Assembly: GCA_020723305.1 (NCBI GenBank)
Contig: DYJC01000020.1
Location: 26,503-90,502, forward strand
Direction of reading: 5' to 3'
DNA: 64,000 bases
DNA from: Desulfosudis oleivorans
GTDB lineage: Bacteria; Desulfobacterota; Desulfobacteria; Desulfobacterales; SURF-7
The first letter of the stretch is position 1. Every line of letters begins with the position of its first letter. The position numbers were made by a program, and so were the translations under genes. Positions 1 to 8,551 of this stretch are shown one piece after another. Below the pieces are notes generated by a model that was given only the letters and a program-made list of their open reading frames with translations, was not told the DNA's origin and ran no database searches.

Positions 1-2517
1 TGTCCGAAAGAGGCAGATGAAATATTGCCCTTTATAGCGACGCTTATGGGCATGAAGCTTTATGGAAGATTTGCAGAAAGGATCAAAGGTATCGAGGGGG
101 AAGCGTTAGAAAAACTGATTCTGAAAAATATGAAAGACCTTTTAACAAAAGCAGCCCAAAAGACTCCGTTGGTGATTATTTTCGAGGATCTGCACTGGGC
201 AGATACCAGTTCAATTGAGCTTCTGGAATCTCTCTTTCGCCTTGCAGAGACTCAACGAATTCTTTTCATTAATGTGTTTAGGCCTTCTTATATGGAAACC
301 GGTGACAGAATCGTTCAAACCATAAAAGAAAAGCTATCCGTGTATTTTGTTGAAATCCATCTAAACCCGCTTACCCAGCAGATGAGCGAAACACTCATTA
401 ACAACATGCTGAACATTAAAGTACTTCACCATGTCATAAAAGACAAGATCATACAGCGAGCCGGCGGGAATCCATTTTTTATAGAAGAGGTCGTACGTTC
501 ATTTATCGATGAAGGGGCGGTAATTATAAAAGGTGGTAATTTTGAAGTAACGGATAAACTCGAAACAATGGTCATTCCGCACACGATCAATGATGTACTC
601 ATGGCCAGAATCGACAGACTTGATGAAGAAACGCGAAATCTCATAAAAGTTGCTTCTGTAATCGGCAGAAGTTTTTTTCACCGAATCCTCGCCGAAGTGG
701 CAAACACAATTGATAATATTGAAATCCGATTATCGTATTTAAAAGAGATACAGCTAATCCGGGAACGGAAAAGGTTGGAGGAGCTGGAATATCTATTTAA
801 ACACGCACTAGCCCAGGAAACAGCATATGAATCGATTTTACATCAGAAACGGAAAGAAATTCATCTGCGAATCGCCAAATCCATTGAAACGGTTTTCAAT
901 AATAGACTCCAGGAATTTTATGGAATGCTCGCTTTTCATTTCAGCAAGGGGGAAGATGAGGAAAAAGCAGAAGAGTATCTAATCAAGGCGGGTGAAGAAG
1001 CCATGAAATCATCTGCATCCAGCGAGGCAGTGAATTATTTTCAGAGGGCCTTGGATCTTTATCTCAACAAATTCGGTGATGCTGCAGATCCGCAAAAAAT
1101 TGCCATGTTGGAGAGCAATATTGCCCTCGCTTTTTTTAATAAGGGGAAGTATTTTGAAGCAATTGCTCATTTTGACAAGGCCCTTGAACATTACCATGAA
1201 AAGTTACCCCAAAATACAATTTCAATTGCAATAAAGTTTCTTGCTTGTTTTTTTCATTTCTTGATAAGCATGTATCTTCCATTTCTAAAATTCAAGAAAA
1301 CCCCCGGTTTAAAAGATTTGGAAGTAGTTAACCTGTCTTATAAAAAATTGAACGCCTTGGCCATTATCAACCCCAAAAGATTCGTTCTGGAATCATTTTA
1401 TTTTGTTAAACATCTTTCCGGATTTGATTTAACAAAGGTTGAAAACGGATTTGGCCTATTTGTGGGTTTTGTCGGTACCCTTTCCTATCCGGGCCTTTCT
1501 TTTCGATTGAGTAAAAAAGTGTTGGATGTTATCAAAGGCATGGCCGATACAAATAATTTCAAATTCAGAATTCACTATAAGATGATTGCAACCTTATATG
1601 GTTTAATGGCAGGCGATTGGAATATTACAGAAGATTTTGAAGACAATTTGGTGACACTCTCTTTAAACATTGATGAAATATTTAACACCTCAGTTTATAT
1701 TATCTATCAGGGTGTTATCAATATCGATAAGGGATGTTTTCACAATGCGCAAAAAATGGTCGACAAGCTAAATGAAATTGCGGATGTATATGAAAATGAG
1801 TTTTCTAGATTGCACAAATATGAACTAAATACCAAATTACTGATGAAACGCAGAAACCTGCACGATCTCTTAAGTGAGACAAAAGAAGGAATCGATTTCG
1901 GCAATAAAACCGGCATGAAAATTTATGTTTTTATCTGCCTGATCCTTAAAGCAAGAGCACAGATCCTTTTGAAGGATATCAAAGGGGCTGAAGAGTCATT
2001 GCTGCTCGCAGAGGAATATCATGCCGTCGCAACACCGATTCCATATTACAACAGCAATCTTTTATTATGCCTGCTTATCCTGAATCTGCAAAAATTGGAA
2101 GAAGCTCTACAAGCCAATGATCTGTCAGAAATCAAAAGAATACAAAAGAAAACCATAAAAATCGGCAGGAAGGCTGTTCGAAATTCACGAAAAGCCGCCA
2201 GTGACCGAACCGAGGCCTTAAGATTAATGGGAACAACCTGCTGGCTGATCAACAAACCCCAAAAGGCTCTCAACTGGTGGAAAAAATCAATAATGGAAGG
2301 AGAACGACTTGAAGCCCGATTGGAACTATCCCGGACCTATATGGAGGTCGGCAGACGATTGCTGGAACTGAAGGGCAAGGATAAAACATTGAATAATATT
2401 TCAGCCCAGGAATACCTTGCAAAAGCAAGGATTATGTTTAAAGAAATGGGTCTCCAGTATGACTTGGATGAATTTGATAAGATAAGCGCCAAGGAATATC
2501 AAAAACACTTGTTATGA
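1..2517 (+). CDS. AAA ATPase with TPR-like C-terminal region (5' partial)
   Basis: The reading frame is open from the first base, so the gene starts upstream; about 838 residues are visible. A Walker B-like motif (IIFEDLHWAD, near residue 65) matches the predicted ATPases of the AAA_16 type found behind adenylate cyclase or serine/threonine kinase domains. The Walker A must lie outside the window. After the ATPase come a helical domain (RIDRLDEETRNLIKVASVIG), typical of STAND-like regulators, and long helical repeats resembling TPRs (for example EAVNYFQRALDLY and YFEAIAHFDKALEHY). The family usually integrates signals through an N-terminal cyclase, kinase or DNA-binding domain; which one is unknown here. 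The region is AT-rich compared with the metabolic operons further on. Family assignment is solid; biological role is not. Confidence 0.8.
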   Translation, partial: CPKEADEILPFIATLMGMKLYGRFAERIKGIEGEALEKLILKNMKDLLTKAAQKTPLVIIFEDLHWADTSSIELLESLFRLAETQRILFINVFRPSYMETGDRIVQTIKEKLSVYFVEIHLNPLTQQMSETLINNMLNIKVLHHVIKDKIIQRAGGNPFFIEEVVRSFIDEGAVIIKGGNFEVTDKLETMVIPHTINDVLMARIDRLDEETRNLIKVASVIGRSFFHRILAEVANTIDNIEIRLSYLKEIQLIRERKRLEELEYLFKHALAQETAYESILHQKRKEIHLRIAKSIETVFNNRLQEFYGMLAFHFSKGEDEEKAEEYLIKAGEEAMKSSASSEAVNYFQRALDLYLNKFGDAADPQKIAMLESNIALAFFNKGKYFEAIAHFDKALEHYHEKLPQNTISIAIKFLACFFHFLISMYLPFLKFKKTPGLKDLEVVNLSYKKLNALAIINPKRFVLESFYFVKHLSGFDLTKVENGFGLFVGFVGTLSYPGLSFRLSKKVLDVIKGMADTNNFKFRIHYKMIATLYGLMAGDWNITEDFEDNLVTLSLNIDEIFNTSVYIIYQGVINIDKGCFHNAQKMVDKLNEIADVYENEFSRLHKYELNTKLLMKRRNLHDLLSETKEGIDFGNKTGMKIYVFICLILKARAQILLKDIKGAEESLLLAEEYHAVATPIPYYNSNLLLCLLILNLQKLEEALQANDLSEIKRIQKKTIKIGRKAVRNSRKAASDRTEALRLMGTTCWLINKPQKALNWWKKSIMEGERLEARLELSRTYMEVGRRLLELKGKDKTLNNISAQEYLAKARIMFKEMGLQYDLDEFDKISAKEYQKHLL

Positions 2518-2628
2518 GAACAGTGGGGCATGGATTTAAGGACGTCCGTGCACAGCCATTCACAGAATTCAATGCCCTGTTTCTGATCCTAATATCAGTT
2601 CGACCACTGCGTACAATTTTTTCATCTT

Positions 2629-3303
2629 TTATTTATACCCCATTAACTTTTGTGCGAGCCGATTCAGTTCCGGATTAGCAAGGGCCGATACCTTTTTTTT
2701 TACAGTCCGGGAATAATATTCCCTTTCGGTCTTCGTTAAAGCATCGCCGCTTAATTTTTTTTTAAATAATTCCTTTTGCTTCGGCGAAAACAACTGGGAT
2801 AAAGCATATTCGAGAGACAGCTCCTCATATTTTTCTTTCAGGCGAGTTGTTTTTTTTACGTCTTTCTCAAAATAATTATTAAACGTTGCCTTCAAACGAT
2901 CAGAGTGAAAGTGAATGTCACCTGTGAAAACAAAATCGTCACGGGTTAATGAATTTTTTAATTCTTGCAGAGCGGCAAGCTCTTCCTTGGAGAAATATTT
3001 TTTCAACTGATTTGACCAGTGAAATGACAAATGAAAATGTCGGTACAATGCCAAAGATAATAATAACAAGGCACGAAAATTTTCTTGGTCCAGGTTCTTT
3101 GTTAAATTTTTTAAAGTCTGATCATAATCAAACTCATACTCCTGGGCGGCATTCGCCAACAAAACCGGAAAACCTTCCCATAGCCGGATGTCTTTACTTT
3201 TAACCACTTCGGCAAGGGTTTTATTAACATCAAAATCCTCATTTACTTCCATCATCACAAAGCCTAGACGCTTTAGATTTCCAAATAACTCCTTTTTATC
3301 CAT
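2629..3303 (-). CDS. Hypothetical protein paired with nucleotidyltransferase
   Basis: A 224-residue, highly charged, lysine-rich soluble protein without signal peptide or membrane segments. I do not recognise a named domain. Its start overlaps the end of the upstream nucleotidyltransferase gene by 8 bp, and a strong ribosome site (AAGGAGAAG) lies inside that gene, so the two are translationally coupled. Such tight pairing with a nucleotidyltransferase suggests a toxin-antitoxin-like or other two-component accessory module, with this protein as the partner. That is inference from arrangement only. No HEPN motif (Rx4-6H) is obvious, so a classic MNT-HEPN assignment is not supported. Confidence 0.6.
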   Translation of the reverse strand: MDKKELFGNLKRLGFVMMEVNEDFDVNKTLAEVVKSKDIRLWEGFPVLLANAAQEYEFDYDQTLKNLTKNLDQENFRALLLLSLALYRHFHLSFHWSNQLKKYFSKEELAALQELKNSLTRDDFVFTGDIHFHSDRLKATFNNYFEKDVKKTTRLKEKYEELSLEYALSQLFSPKQKELFKKKLSGDALTKTEREYYSRTVKKKVSALANPELNRLAQKLMGYK

Positions 3304-3883
3304 AGATCTTCTCCTTTCGCAGGAGATTGATAAAATTTTCTAAATATCCAAGAACCCGATTTTCTGAAATATCGTACGTGGCCAATTCTCTGAAGTGCGA
3401 CTCAAGATGCGCAATATCAATGATATCTTTATGGGATTTCATCAGCATTAGACAATCATCAAAATCAACGGTTGAACCCCGGAAAAGTTTGCTGGCGATC
3501 AAATCATAATCATTCAAAACGCCGATATAAATATGAGATAACTCTTTCAACAATATATGGTTGCCTTCTTTCAGGGGAGTATCCAATAATTCTGTGGTAT
3601 GGATGCGCTTGCCAGGAAATAAGTCAAAAATAAATATGTCTTCTTTTCTCTGCCAGCCCGATCCTGTTGTTTGCCGATATCCTAAATCCTTTAATGTCCG
3701 TATTAAATATTTATATTCCAGCTCAACAGGTACTATGAAATCAACGTCCTTGGTTGATGGCTTGATATCCAACAGGGTAAGCGCCGTTCCGCCGCAGGCA
3801 ATAAGATGGATCTTGCGTTTAATAAATCCGTTCCATTGCCCCACTATCTCAAGGAGTGCCTTCTTATTAAGTCTGTATTCCAT
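3296..3883 (-). CDS. Nucleotidyltransferase-fold protein (DUF6036/AbiEii-like)
   Basis: 195 residues. Near residue 30 it has IACGGTALTLLDIKPSTKDVDF, in which the GG-T-A and D-V-D pattern is the nucleotidyltransferase active-site signature (GG or GS followed by DxD) of the DUF6036/AbiEii-like branch. A second region (YIGVLNDYDLIASKLFRG) is the helix commonly seen after the catalytic core in these families. AbiEii-type enzymes act as toxins that modify tRNA or other substrates, while other DUF6036 members are uncharacterised. The gene is first in a two-gene unit, overlaps the next gene by 8 bp, and is preceded by a palindromic, AT-rich operator-like sequence. Enzyme fold is fairly sure; toxin role is a guess. 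Confidence 0.75.
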   Translation of the reverse strand: MEYRLNKKALLEIVGQWNGFIKRKIHLIACGGTALTLLDIKPSTKDVDFIVPVELEYKYLIRTLKDLGYRQTTGSGWQRKEDIFIFDLFPGKRIHTTELLDTPLKEGNHILLKELSHIYIGVLNDYDLIASKLFRGSTVDFDDCLMLMKSHKDIIDIAHLESHFRELATYDISENRVLGYLENFINLLRKEKIYG

Positions 3884-3900
3884 TTCTTGTACCTTTTAAC

Positions 3901-3936
3901 ACAATAAATTGTATATTATTGTTCAATAAATTGTAT
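3901..3936. promoter_or_regulatory. Repeated palindromic operator upstream of nucleotidyltransferase module
   Basis: Two copies of CAATAAATTGTAT start at 3902 and 3924, exactly 22 bp (two helical turns) apart. Each copy contains the palindrome CAAT-AA-ATTG; the first extends to ACAAT-AA-ATTGT. A further related half site (TACAAT) follows near 3945. The block lies 17 to 53 bp upstream of the start codon of the leftward nucleotidyltransferase gene. Two in-phase palindromes are typical of an autoregulated toxin-antitoxin promoter. The binding protein is unknown because neither gene of the pair has an obvious DNA-binding domain. Confidence 0.55.
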
Positions 3937-4062
3937 CTATATGTACAATAATTAATGTAAAATGTCAATAAACAAAAGAATTAATCAAACGGGTTTGAAA
4001 TTAGATGTCGATGCATTTCAACTTTTTTTTGGTAATAAACTCAAGAGGGGAACCGGAAGCGG

Positions 4063-5685
4063 TTATAAGCTCTCGACAATCATCCTGAATGTTCCAAGTC
4101 CGCTTCTCATCACTCCTTCATATCCCCCGCCCGGATATCCCCAGGCACTTGCCAGGTAGAGACCTTCAATGGGTGTATGGTTCTTGATTCGACCAATGAA
4201 CTGATTGTCCATGGCCTGTTCATAGCCGTATATGGCTCCTTGTGGATTTTTGGTAAAACGGATATTGGTGAGGGGTGTGGCAGACTCCTGCTCTTCGATC
4301 ATGCTGGACAGGCCGGGAATGAAATGCTTTTCTACCCGCTGGATCATCTTTTCCGTGATCTGCATTTTCCGCTGATGATACTCTTTTTTCCTGCCTGCGA
4401 AATACTCTTTTTCAAATTCCATCCAGGGTTCATATCCAGAGAGGAAGGTGATCATAATGGTTGATTTGGATGGAGCTGAATATCCGTCGAAGAAGTTATC
4501 AAAAAGGGCGATGGAATATCCGACTTTTTCCGGATCACACGTGAGAGCGTTCTGATAAGCGACTTCCGCACCTTCTTTTGTTTTCATATGAATATTGCAG
4601 CCTGGAATTTTGCCGCGTAAACTTTCATGTAATCCCAGCCAGATGCTAAAGGACGATATGCTTGGACGAAGGGTCGCGAGCTTTTCCGAATATCCGGAAT
4701 AGTCGATATCCGTTGACAACAGCTTGCCGAAGGTGTCCGGCAGATTGGCGTTGCTGACAACGAACTTCGCAGGCAGCAACTTGCCGTCGGCGGTTCGAAC
4801 TCCGGATACAGCTCCGCCGTTTGCCATGATTTTTTCCGCAGGCGTATTCAGAAGAATTGTTCCGCCATTCTCTTTGATAACATCCACAAGTGCATTGCTC
4901 ATGTTCTGGGAACGATCCCGGACATAGCTCGAACCGTTTTTCAGGTAGTCTGCAACGGAATTGGAATAATAAAATCCGGACAGTTTCGAGGGCGGAAGAC
5001 CATAGTAGCCGGATAAAAAGCTGAGCACATTCTTCACCTCAGGATCAGCGACATGCTCATTCAGAAGGTCTGCCAGGGTTTTATTCCGGACAGCCCACAT
5101 TTTTGAATACTGTAACGGGAAAAGCAGGGTTATATACTCATTTTTATTCAGAAAGAGTGTATGGACCTCCTCCTGAATTCCAATCATTTCAGAAACGAAA
5201 TTCCGGATTCCTTCTTTTTCCGCAGGGTAATGGTCGGATAACAGCCGGATATATGCCTCGGGGTCTTTATCCGGTAGAAGCAGATCCTTGTTCGCTGTTA
5301 CCAGTCGATGGGCTTTCTCAAGCTCAATAAACTCCACTTTTGAGAGGAGCCCAAGGTCATTGCACATCTGATAGGTGGCGTTGTTTTTTGCCGCAATAGC
5401 ATGAAGTGAAACCTCAAAGGAGAAGTCGCCCCGTTGAAAAGCAGTCGCATATCCACCCGGTGTGTGATGCTGTTCCACAACGGTTACCGGAAATCCGGCT
5501 TTGGACAAATAGGCTGCACAGGTAAGCCCCCCGATGCCGGAACCGATAATGACGATCGGGTATTCTTCTTTATTTTCAACAGCCATGGAAGCCTCTTTCA
5601 GGCTGGTCCAGTCAAGCGTTGCCGTTGCTGCGGTCATTGCCGAAATTTTGATAAAGTCCCGTCGCGTGGTTTTTTGCAGTTTCAT
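4063..5685 (-). CDS. Tat-exported CrtI-like FAD-dependent oxidoreductase
   Basis: 540 residues. The N terminus carries a twin-arginine signal (TTRRDFIKIS followed by an alanine/threonine-rich stretch), so the folded flavoprotein is probably exported. It is followed near residue 43 by a dinucleotide-binding motif (VIIGSGIGGLTCAAYLSKAGF) and the GGYATAF segment of the phytoene desaturase/carotenoid isomerase/retinol saturase superfamily. The C terminus has the family's FAD-contacting end (GLYLASAWGYPGGGYEGVMRSG). A ribosome site (GAGAAGG) supports the start. The gene stands alone, with no carotenoid genes nearby, so the substrate is unknown. Export is odd, since most CrtI homologues are cytoplasmic or membrane-associated. 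Family confident, substrate not. Confidence 0.85.
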   Translation of the reverse strand: MKLQKTTRRDFIKISAMTAATATLDWTSLKEASMAVENKEEYPIVIIGSGIGGLTCAAYLSKAGFPVTVVEQHHTPGGYATAFQRGDFSFEVSLHAIAAKNNATYQMCNDLGLLSKVEFIELEKAHRLVTANKDLLLPDKDPEAYIRLLSDHYPAEKEGIRNFVSEMIGIQEEVHTLFLNKNEYITLLFPLQYSKMWAVRNKTLADLLNEHVADPEVKNVLSFLSGYYGLPPSKLSGFYYSNSVADYLKNGSSYVRDRSQNMSNALVDVIKENGGTILLNTPAEKIMANGGAVSGVRTADGKLLPAKFVVSNANLPDTFGKLLSTDIDYSGYSEKLATLRPSISSFSIWLGLHESLRGKIPGCNIHMKTKEGAEVAYQNALTCDPEKVGYSIALFDNFFDGYSAPSKSTIMITFLSGYEPWMEFEKEYFAGRKKEYHQRKMQITEKMIQRVEKHFIPGLSSMIEEQESATPLTNIRFTKNPQGAIYGYEQAMDNQFIGRIKNHTPIEGLYLASAWGYPGGGYEGVMRSGLGTFRMIVESL

Positions 5686-5911
5686 ATCCTTCTCCAGTGG
5701 AAAACAGTGTATTTACAAACAGTGATTACCGAATTAGGGATGCTGTATTTTATCATTCTCCCTCTTGAGAGGAGAACAGGAATACGAAAGATATTTTTAA
5801 CCAAGATGAATTTTTAGTCAATACTGTTTTTTTTATTCTTTCAGGCCTTTTTGAGAAATTGCTATTTCAAGCTTTTGTCACTGTACCTGAATGGATAATG
5901 GATAAATCCTT

Positions 5912-6033
5912 GAGCCAATTTCAAAACTATTATAAAGCGTCATACCGGCGAAAGTCAGTGCTCAGAAAAGAGCCGAAAATACTGGATTCTAGTTTTCGCC
6001 GGAACTACAACAACAGACTTTTGAAATTGGCTC
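5912..6033. repeat. Nested inverted-repeat element (REP/MITE-like)
   Basis: A 122-bp element in the 431-bp gap between divergent genes. Its ends are a perfect 15-bp inverted repeat (GAGCCAATTTCAAAA at 5912-5926; complement at 6019-6033). Inside lies a second, imperfect pair (GTCATACCGGCGAAA near 5939; TTTTCGCCGGAACTAC near 5993). The inner CATACCGGCGAAAG...TTTTCGCCGGAA layout resembles dispersed palindromic repeats of deltaproteobacterial genomes. It carries no ORF. The rest of the gap shows only the start region of the phosphomannomutase gene. Confidence 0.7.
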
Positions 6034-6116
6034 CCTTATTTGAGGATTGACATTCATGTAAGGTCGTGAGATTTTCAACCTAACCCACTGTTATAGGATT
6101 AAGGAGAAAATGGAGT

Positions 6117-7469
6117 ATGAATCCTGAAATATTCAGAGAGTATGATATACGAGGCATTGCCGGGAAGGATATCACCGGCGATGATGTTTTCCATATCGGC
6201 AAGGCAATCGGGAGTTTTCTGGTTACACGGGGCCATGCCAGGCTTTCCGTAGGACGTGATTGCAGGGTTTCATCGGATCACTATAGTGAAAAAGTGATTC
6301 AGGGCCTACTGTCCGCCGGATGTGATGTGATTGATATTGGAATCTGCCCGACCCCGGTTTTTTATTTTTCGATTCAACACCTCGCAACACAGGGAGGCGT
6401 GATGGTGACGGCCAGCCACAATCCTCCGGAATATAATGGTTTCAAACTCTGTCTGGATCTGGATTCCATCCATGGTGAGGATATTCAGACCATCCGGCGG
6501 ATGATTGAGAAAAAACAGGTTGTCGAGGGCAGAGGGAAAAGGATTTTTCAGGATGTGATTGCAGCCTATCATGATTATGTGGTTTCCAATATCCATATCC
6601 GCCGGCTCATGAAGGTTGGTGTGGATGCGGGGAATGGAACCGGTGGGGTGGTTGCGGTTCCGATTCTTAAGAAATTGAACTGCGAGGTCCATGAATTATA
6701 CTGCGATATGGATGGCACTTTTCCGAATCATGAAGCCGATCCCACGGTTGCAAAGAACATGAAGGATCTGATCTCTCTGGTGAAGGAAAAGAGGCTTGAT
6801 CTTGGAATCGGATATGATGGGGATTCAGACCGGATCGGGGTAGTGGATGAAACCGGCAAGCTTATATACGGGGATCAGTTGATGATCATTTTTTCCAGGG
6901 AAATACTCTCCCGGAAACCCGGCGCAACCTTTATCTCAGAGGTCAAATGCTCCAAGACCATGTATGATGATATCCGGAAACACGGCGGCAACCCCATCAT
7001 GTGGAAGACAGGGCATTCCCTGATCAAGAAAAAGATGAAGGAGGAAAAGGCGGAACTGGCCGGCGAAATGAGCGGTCATATCTTTTTTGCAGACCGGTAT
7101 TTCGGGTATGATGATGCCATTTATGCCTCCTGCCGGCTCCTGGAAATCCTGTCAGACAGCGGGAAAACCATATCTGAACTGCTGGCGGATGTTCCCGGGA
7201 CATTCAATACTCCGGAGATCCGCGTGGAATGCCCGGACAAAATCAAATTTCAGGTAGTTCAAAAAGTCACCCGGATTTTCCGGGAGAAATATGATGTCAT
7301 TGACATCGATGGTGTCCGGATTTTATTTGATGACGGGTGGGGTTTGGTGCGTGCATCCAATACCCAGCCGGCACTGGTGCTGCGCTTTGAAGCCATGACC
7401 AAAGAAAGGCTCTCTGAAATCAGGGCTCTTGTTGAAAAAACCCTGGAAAATGTCAAAAAGGAGTTCTGA
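6117..7469 (+). CDS. manB: Phosphomannomutase/phosphoglucomutase
   Basis: 450 residues, the usual length for bacterial alpha-D-phosphohexomutases of the AlgC/ManB type. These interconvert hexose 6-phosphate and 1-phosphate for nucleotide-sugar and surface polysaccharide synthesis in the cytosol. The N terminus has the family opening NPEIFREYDIRGIAG. The phosphoserine loop is GGVMVTASHNPPEYNGFK near residues 95-112, the metal-binding loop is GYDGDSDRIG near 238, the sugar-specificity loop is GEMSGHIFF near 318, and the C-terminal phosphate-binding region is RASNTQPALVLRFEA. The start is preceded by GGAGAAAATGGAG. It appears monocistronic. Phosphomannose versus phosphoglucose preference cannot be read from sequence; many homologues are dual. 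Confidence 0.93.
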   Translation: MNPEIFREYDIRGIAGKDITGDDVFHIGKAIGSFLVTRGHARLSVGRDCRVSSDHYSEKVIQGLLSAGCDVIDIGICPTPVFYFSIQHLATQGGVMVTASHNPPEYNGFKLCLDLDSIHGEDIQTIRRMIEKKQVVEGRGKRIFQDVIAAYHDYVVSNIHIRRLMKVGVDAGNGTGGVVAVPILKKLNCEVHELYCDMDGTFPNHEADPTVAKNMKDLISLVKEKRLDLGIGYDGDSDRIGVVDETGKLIYGDQLMIIFSREILSRKPGATFISEVKCSKTMYDDIRKHGGNPIMWKTGHSLIKKKMKEEKAELAGEMSGHIFFADRYFGYDDAIYASCRLLEILSDSGKTISELLADVPGTFNTPEIRVECPDKIKFQVVQKVTRIFREKYDVIDIDGVRILFDDGWGLVRASNTQPALVLRFEAMTKERLSEIRALVEKTLENVKKEF

Positions 7470-7503
7470 TTCCATTTTGCAATCAGGATGATATGATTCG
7501 TAG

Positions 7504-7528
7504 GGGCAGGCCACTGTGCCTGCCCTTT
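7504..7528 (+). terminator. Hairpin after phosphomannomutase
   Basis: A perfect 8-bp stem (GGGCAGGC at 7504-7511, GCCTGCCC at 7518-7525) with a 6-base loop, followed by TTT. It lies 35 bp after the stop codon. It probably works as a terminator, although the T tract is short. The flanking GATTCGTAGGGGC resembles the start of the hairpin at 21.3 kb, so it may belong to a dispersed repeat family. Confidence 0.55.
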
Positions 7529-7586
7529 GTGCTGCAAAATGATCGTTTCTGTATATGGTTGTCGAGAATTTACTCAAATTCCCATG

Positions 7587-7626
7587 TTGACAAAAAGTAT
7601 ATCATCATATAAATGTATATTTATAT
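7587..7626 (+). promoter_or_regulatory. arsR-operon promoter with overlapping operator
   Basis: TTGACA at 7587-7592 and TATAAA at 7608-7613 form a sigma-70-like promoter with a 15-bp spacer (or ATAAAT with 16). A perfect palindrome, ATATAAAT-GTAT-ATTTATAT (7607-7626), covers the -10 and the probable transcription start. This is the position and AT-rich style of operators bound by ArsR-family repressors. The ArsR gene starts 45 bp downstream, so autoregulation of the whole operon is the simplest reading. Confidence 0.7.
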
Positions 7627-7671
7627 ATTGTTCCATTTGATTCCATCAATAAAACCGGAATAAGTTGAATT

Positions 7672-8007
7672 ATGGACAAAACACTTACACTTCAATCCAG
7701 CCTGGATAATGATCGCCTTCAATCCGCGGCTTTTCTGGCTAAAAGTTTATCAGACGCCAATCGGCTAAGGATATTACTGTTCATCAGTGATGGGAAAAAA
7801 TCGGTTTCAACCATCGTTGAGGAACTTGATTTGTCCCAACCGCTGGTATCGCACCATTTAAAAGAGTTGAAACGCTCGCTTCTGGTCAAGGTGGAACGTG
7901 AGGGACCTTTTATATATTATGAGTTATCGGATTCGAGAATACTTACCGTTCTGCAGACTCTAAGTGACGTGGCGACAAACCTTTTGTCGGCGAGAAAGAC
8001 TTTTTAA
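7672..8007 (+). CDS. ArsR-family transcriptional regulator
   Basis: 111 residues forming one winged helix-turn-helix of the ArsR/SmtB type. Helices around LSDANRLRILLFI lead to the recognition helix SQPLVSHHLKELKRS (near residues 60-74), and the wing ends in GPFIYYELSD. The protein contains no cysteine, so it cannot be a thiolate metal sensor of the ArsR alpha3 type or a persulfide sensor of the BigR/SqrR type. The signal may be another ligand or may be passed on by a partner. It is the first gene of a rightward operon and has a palindromic operator over its promoter. The following gene starts 21 bp later. Confidence 0.9.
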   Translation: MDKTLTLQSSLDNDRLQSAAFLAKSLSDANRLRILLFISDGKKSVSTIVEELDLSQPLVSHHLKELKRSLLVKVEREGPFIYYELSDSRILTVLQTLSDVATNLLSARKTF

Positions 8008-8028
8008 TTTAACGGAGGCCAACACCTA

Positions 8029-8478
8029 ATGAATCAGCTTTTTGAAATTATTTCCCGTATGGCCCCTGAAAAGGCTCTGGCGGAAATTACAAAAATCCTC
8101 GGGAATCTTCTGGCTGACCTGGATAACGAGGCGCGTGAGCGTTTTATGATAAATCTGATCGGACAGTCTGAAGGCGACAAAGTAAGCAGCATGGTGCATT
8201 TGTGACTGGCCGAATGCATGGGCGAAGGTGTCGACCCAACGACGATGTGTCAAAGCCTTGTGGATAAGGTCGCTCAATCCCGGCAACTTGCGGCGATCGC
8301 CAATCCGGAACTGCTGGTGCTTTTTGAGGACTGGCTTGAAGAGATTGAAGAAGAGGTCATCTCTTTTATCGTAAAAAACGGTGATGCGGATGCGGATGAG
8401 CTTGCCCGGAATCTTGGACTATCCAGAAGGGGCGCTACGTTTATCCTGTCAAAATTGAAACGAGAAGGAAAAATATAG
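8029..8478 (+). CDS. Probable selenoprotein: helical/winged-helix regulator with in-frame TGA
   Basis: Read through one TGA (8203-8205, codon 59), this is a 149-residue protein. Without read-through, only a fragment starting at the internal ATG 8218 would be called. The full start at 8029 has a good ribosome site (GGAGG, 12 bp upstream), and the sequence before and after the TGA is equally protein-like. The site reads SSMVHL-U-LAECMGEG, giving a U-x3-C pair (U59, C63). A hairpin matching the bacterial SECIS pattern starts 13 nt after the TGA. The C-terminal half (DADELARNLGLSRRGATFILSKLKREGKI) looks like a winged helix. A redox-sensing role beside the cysteine-free ArsR protein is inference. 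The family is not one I can name. Confidence 0.75.
8219..8238 (+). promoter_or_regulatory. Candidate SECIS hairpin for the 8029 selenoprotein
   Basis: TGGG-CGA pairs with TCG-(A)-CCCA: seven base pairs with one bulged A (8234), around the loop AGGTG (8226-8230). The loop begins 20 nt after the TGA and has a G in its first two bases. Both features fit the published bacterial SECIS description (small apical loop with an early G, 16-37 nt downstream of UGA). It lies inside the coding sequence, as expected in bacteria. Confidence 0.6.
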
Positions 8479-8551
8479 CCTATAGCCCGTTCCGGTTACA
8501 TATGAAGATCTGGTAGCTGCCATCAGAAAAAATAAATAGGGAGAAAACCGG

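Noticed and set aside
8218..8478. Short 86-residue ORF starting at an internal ATG
   Set aside because: The ATG lacks a ribosome site, and the preceding 58 codons are protein-like with a good ribosome site; reading through the TGA gives a better gene.
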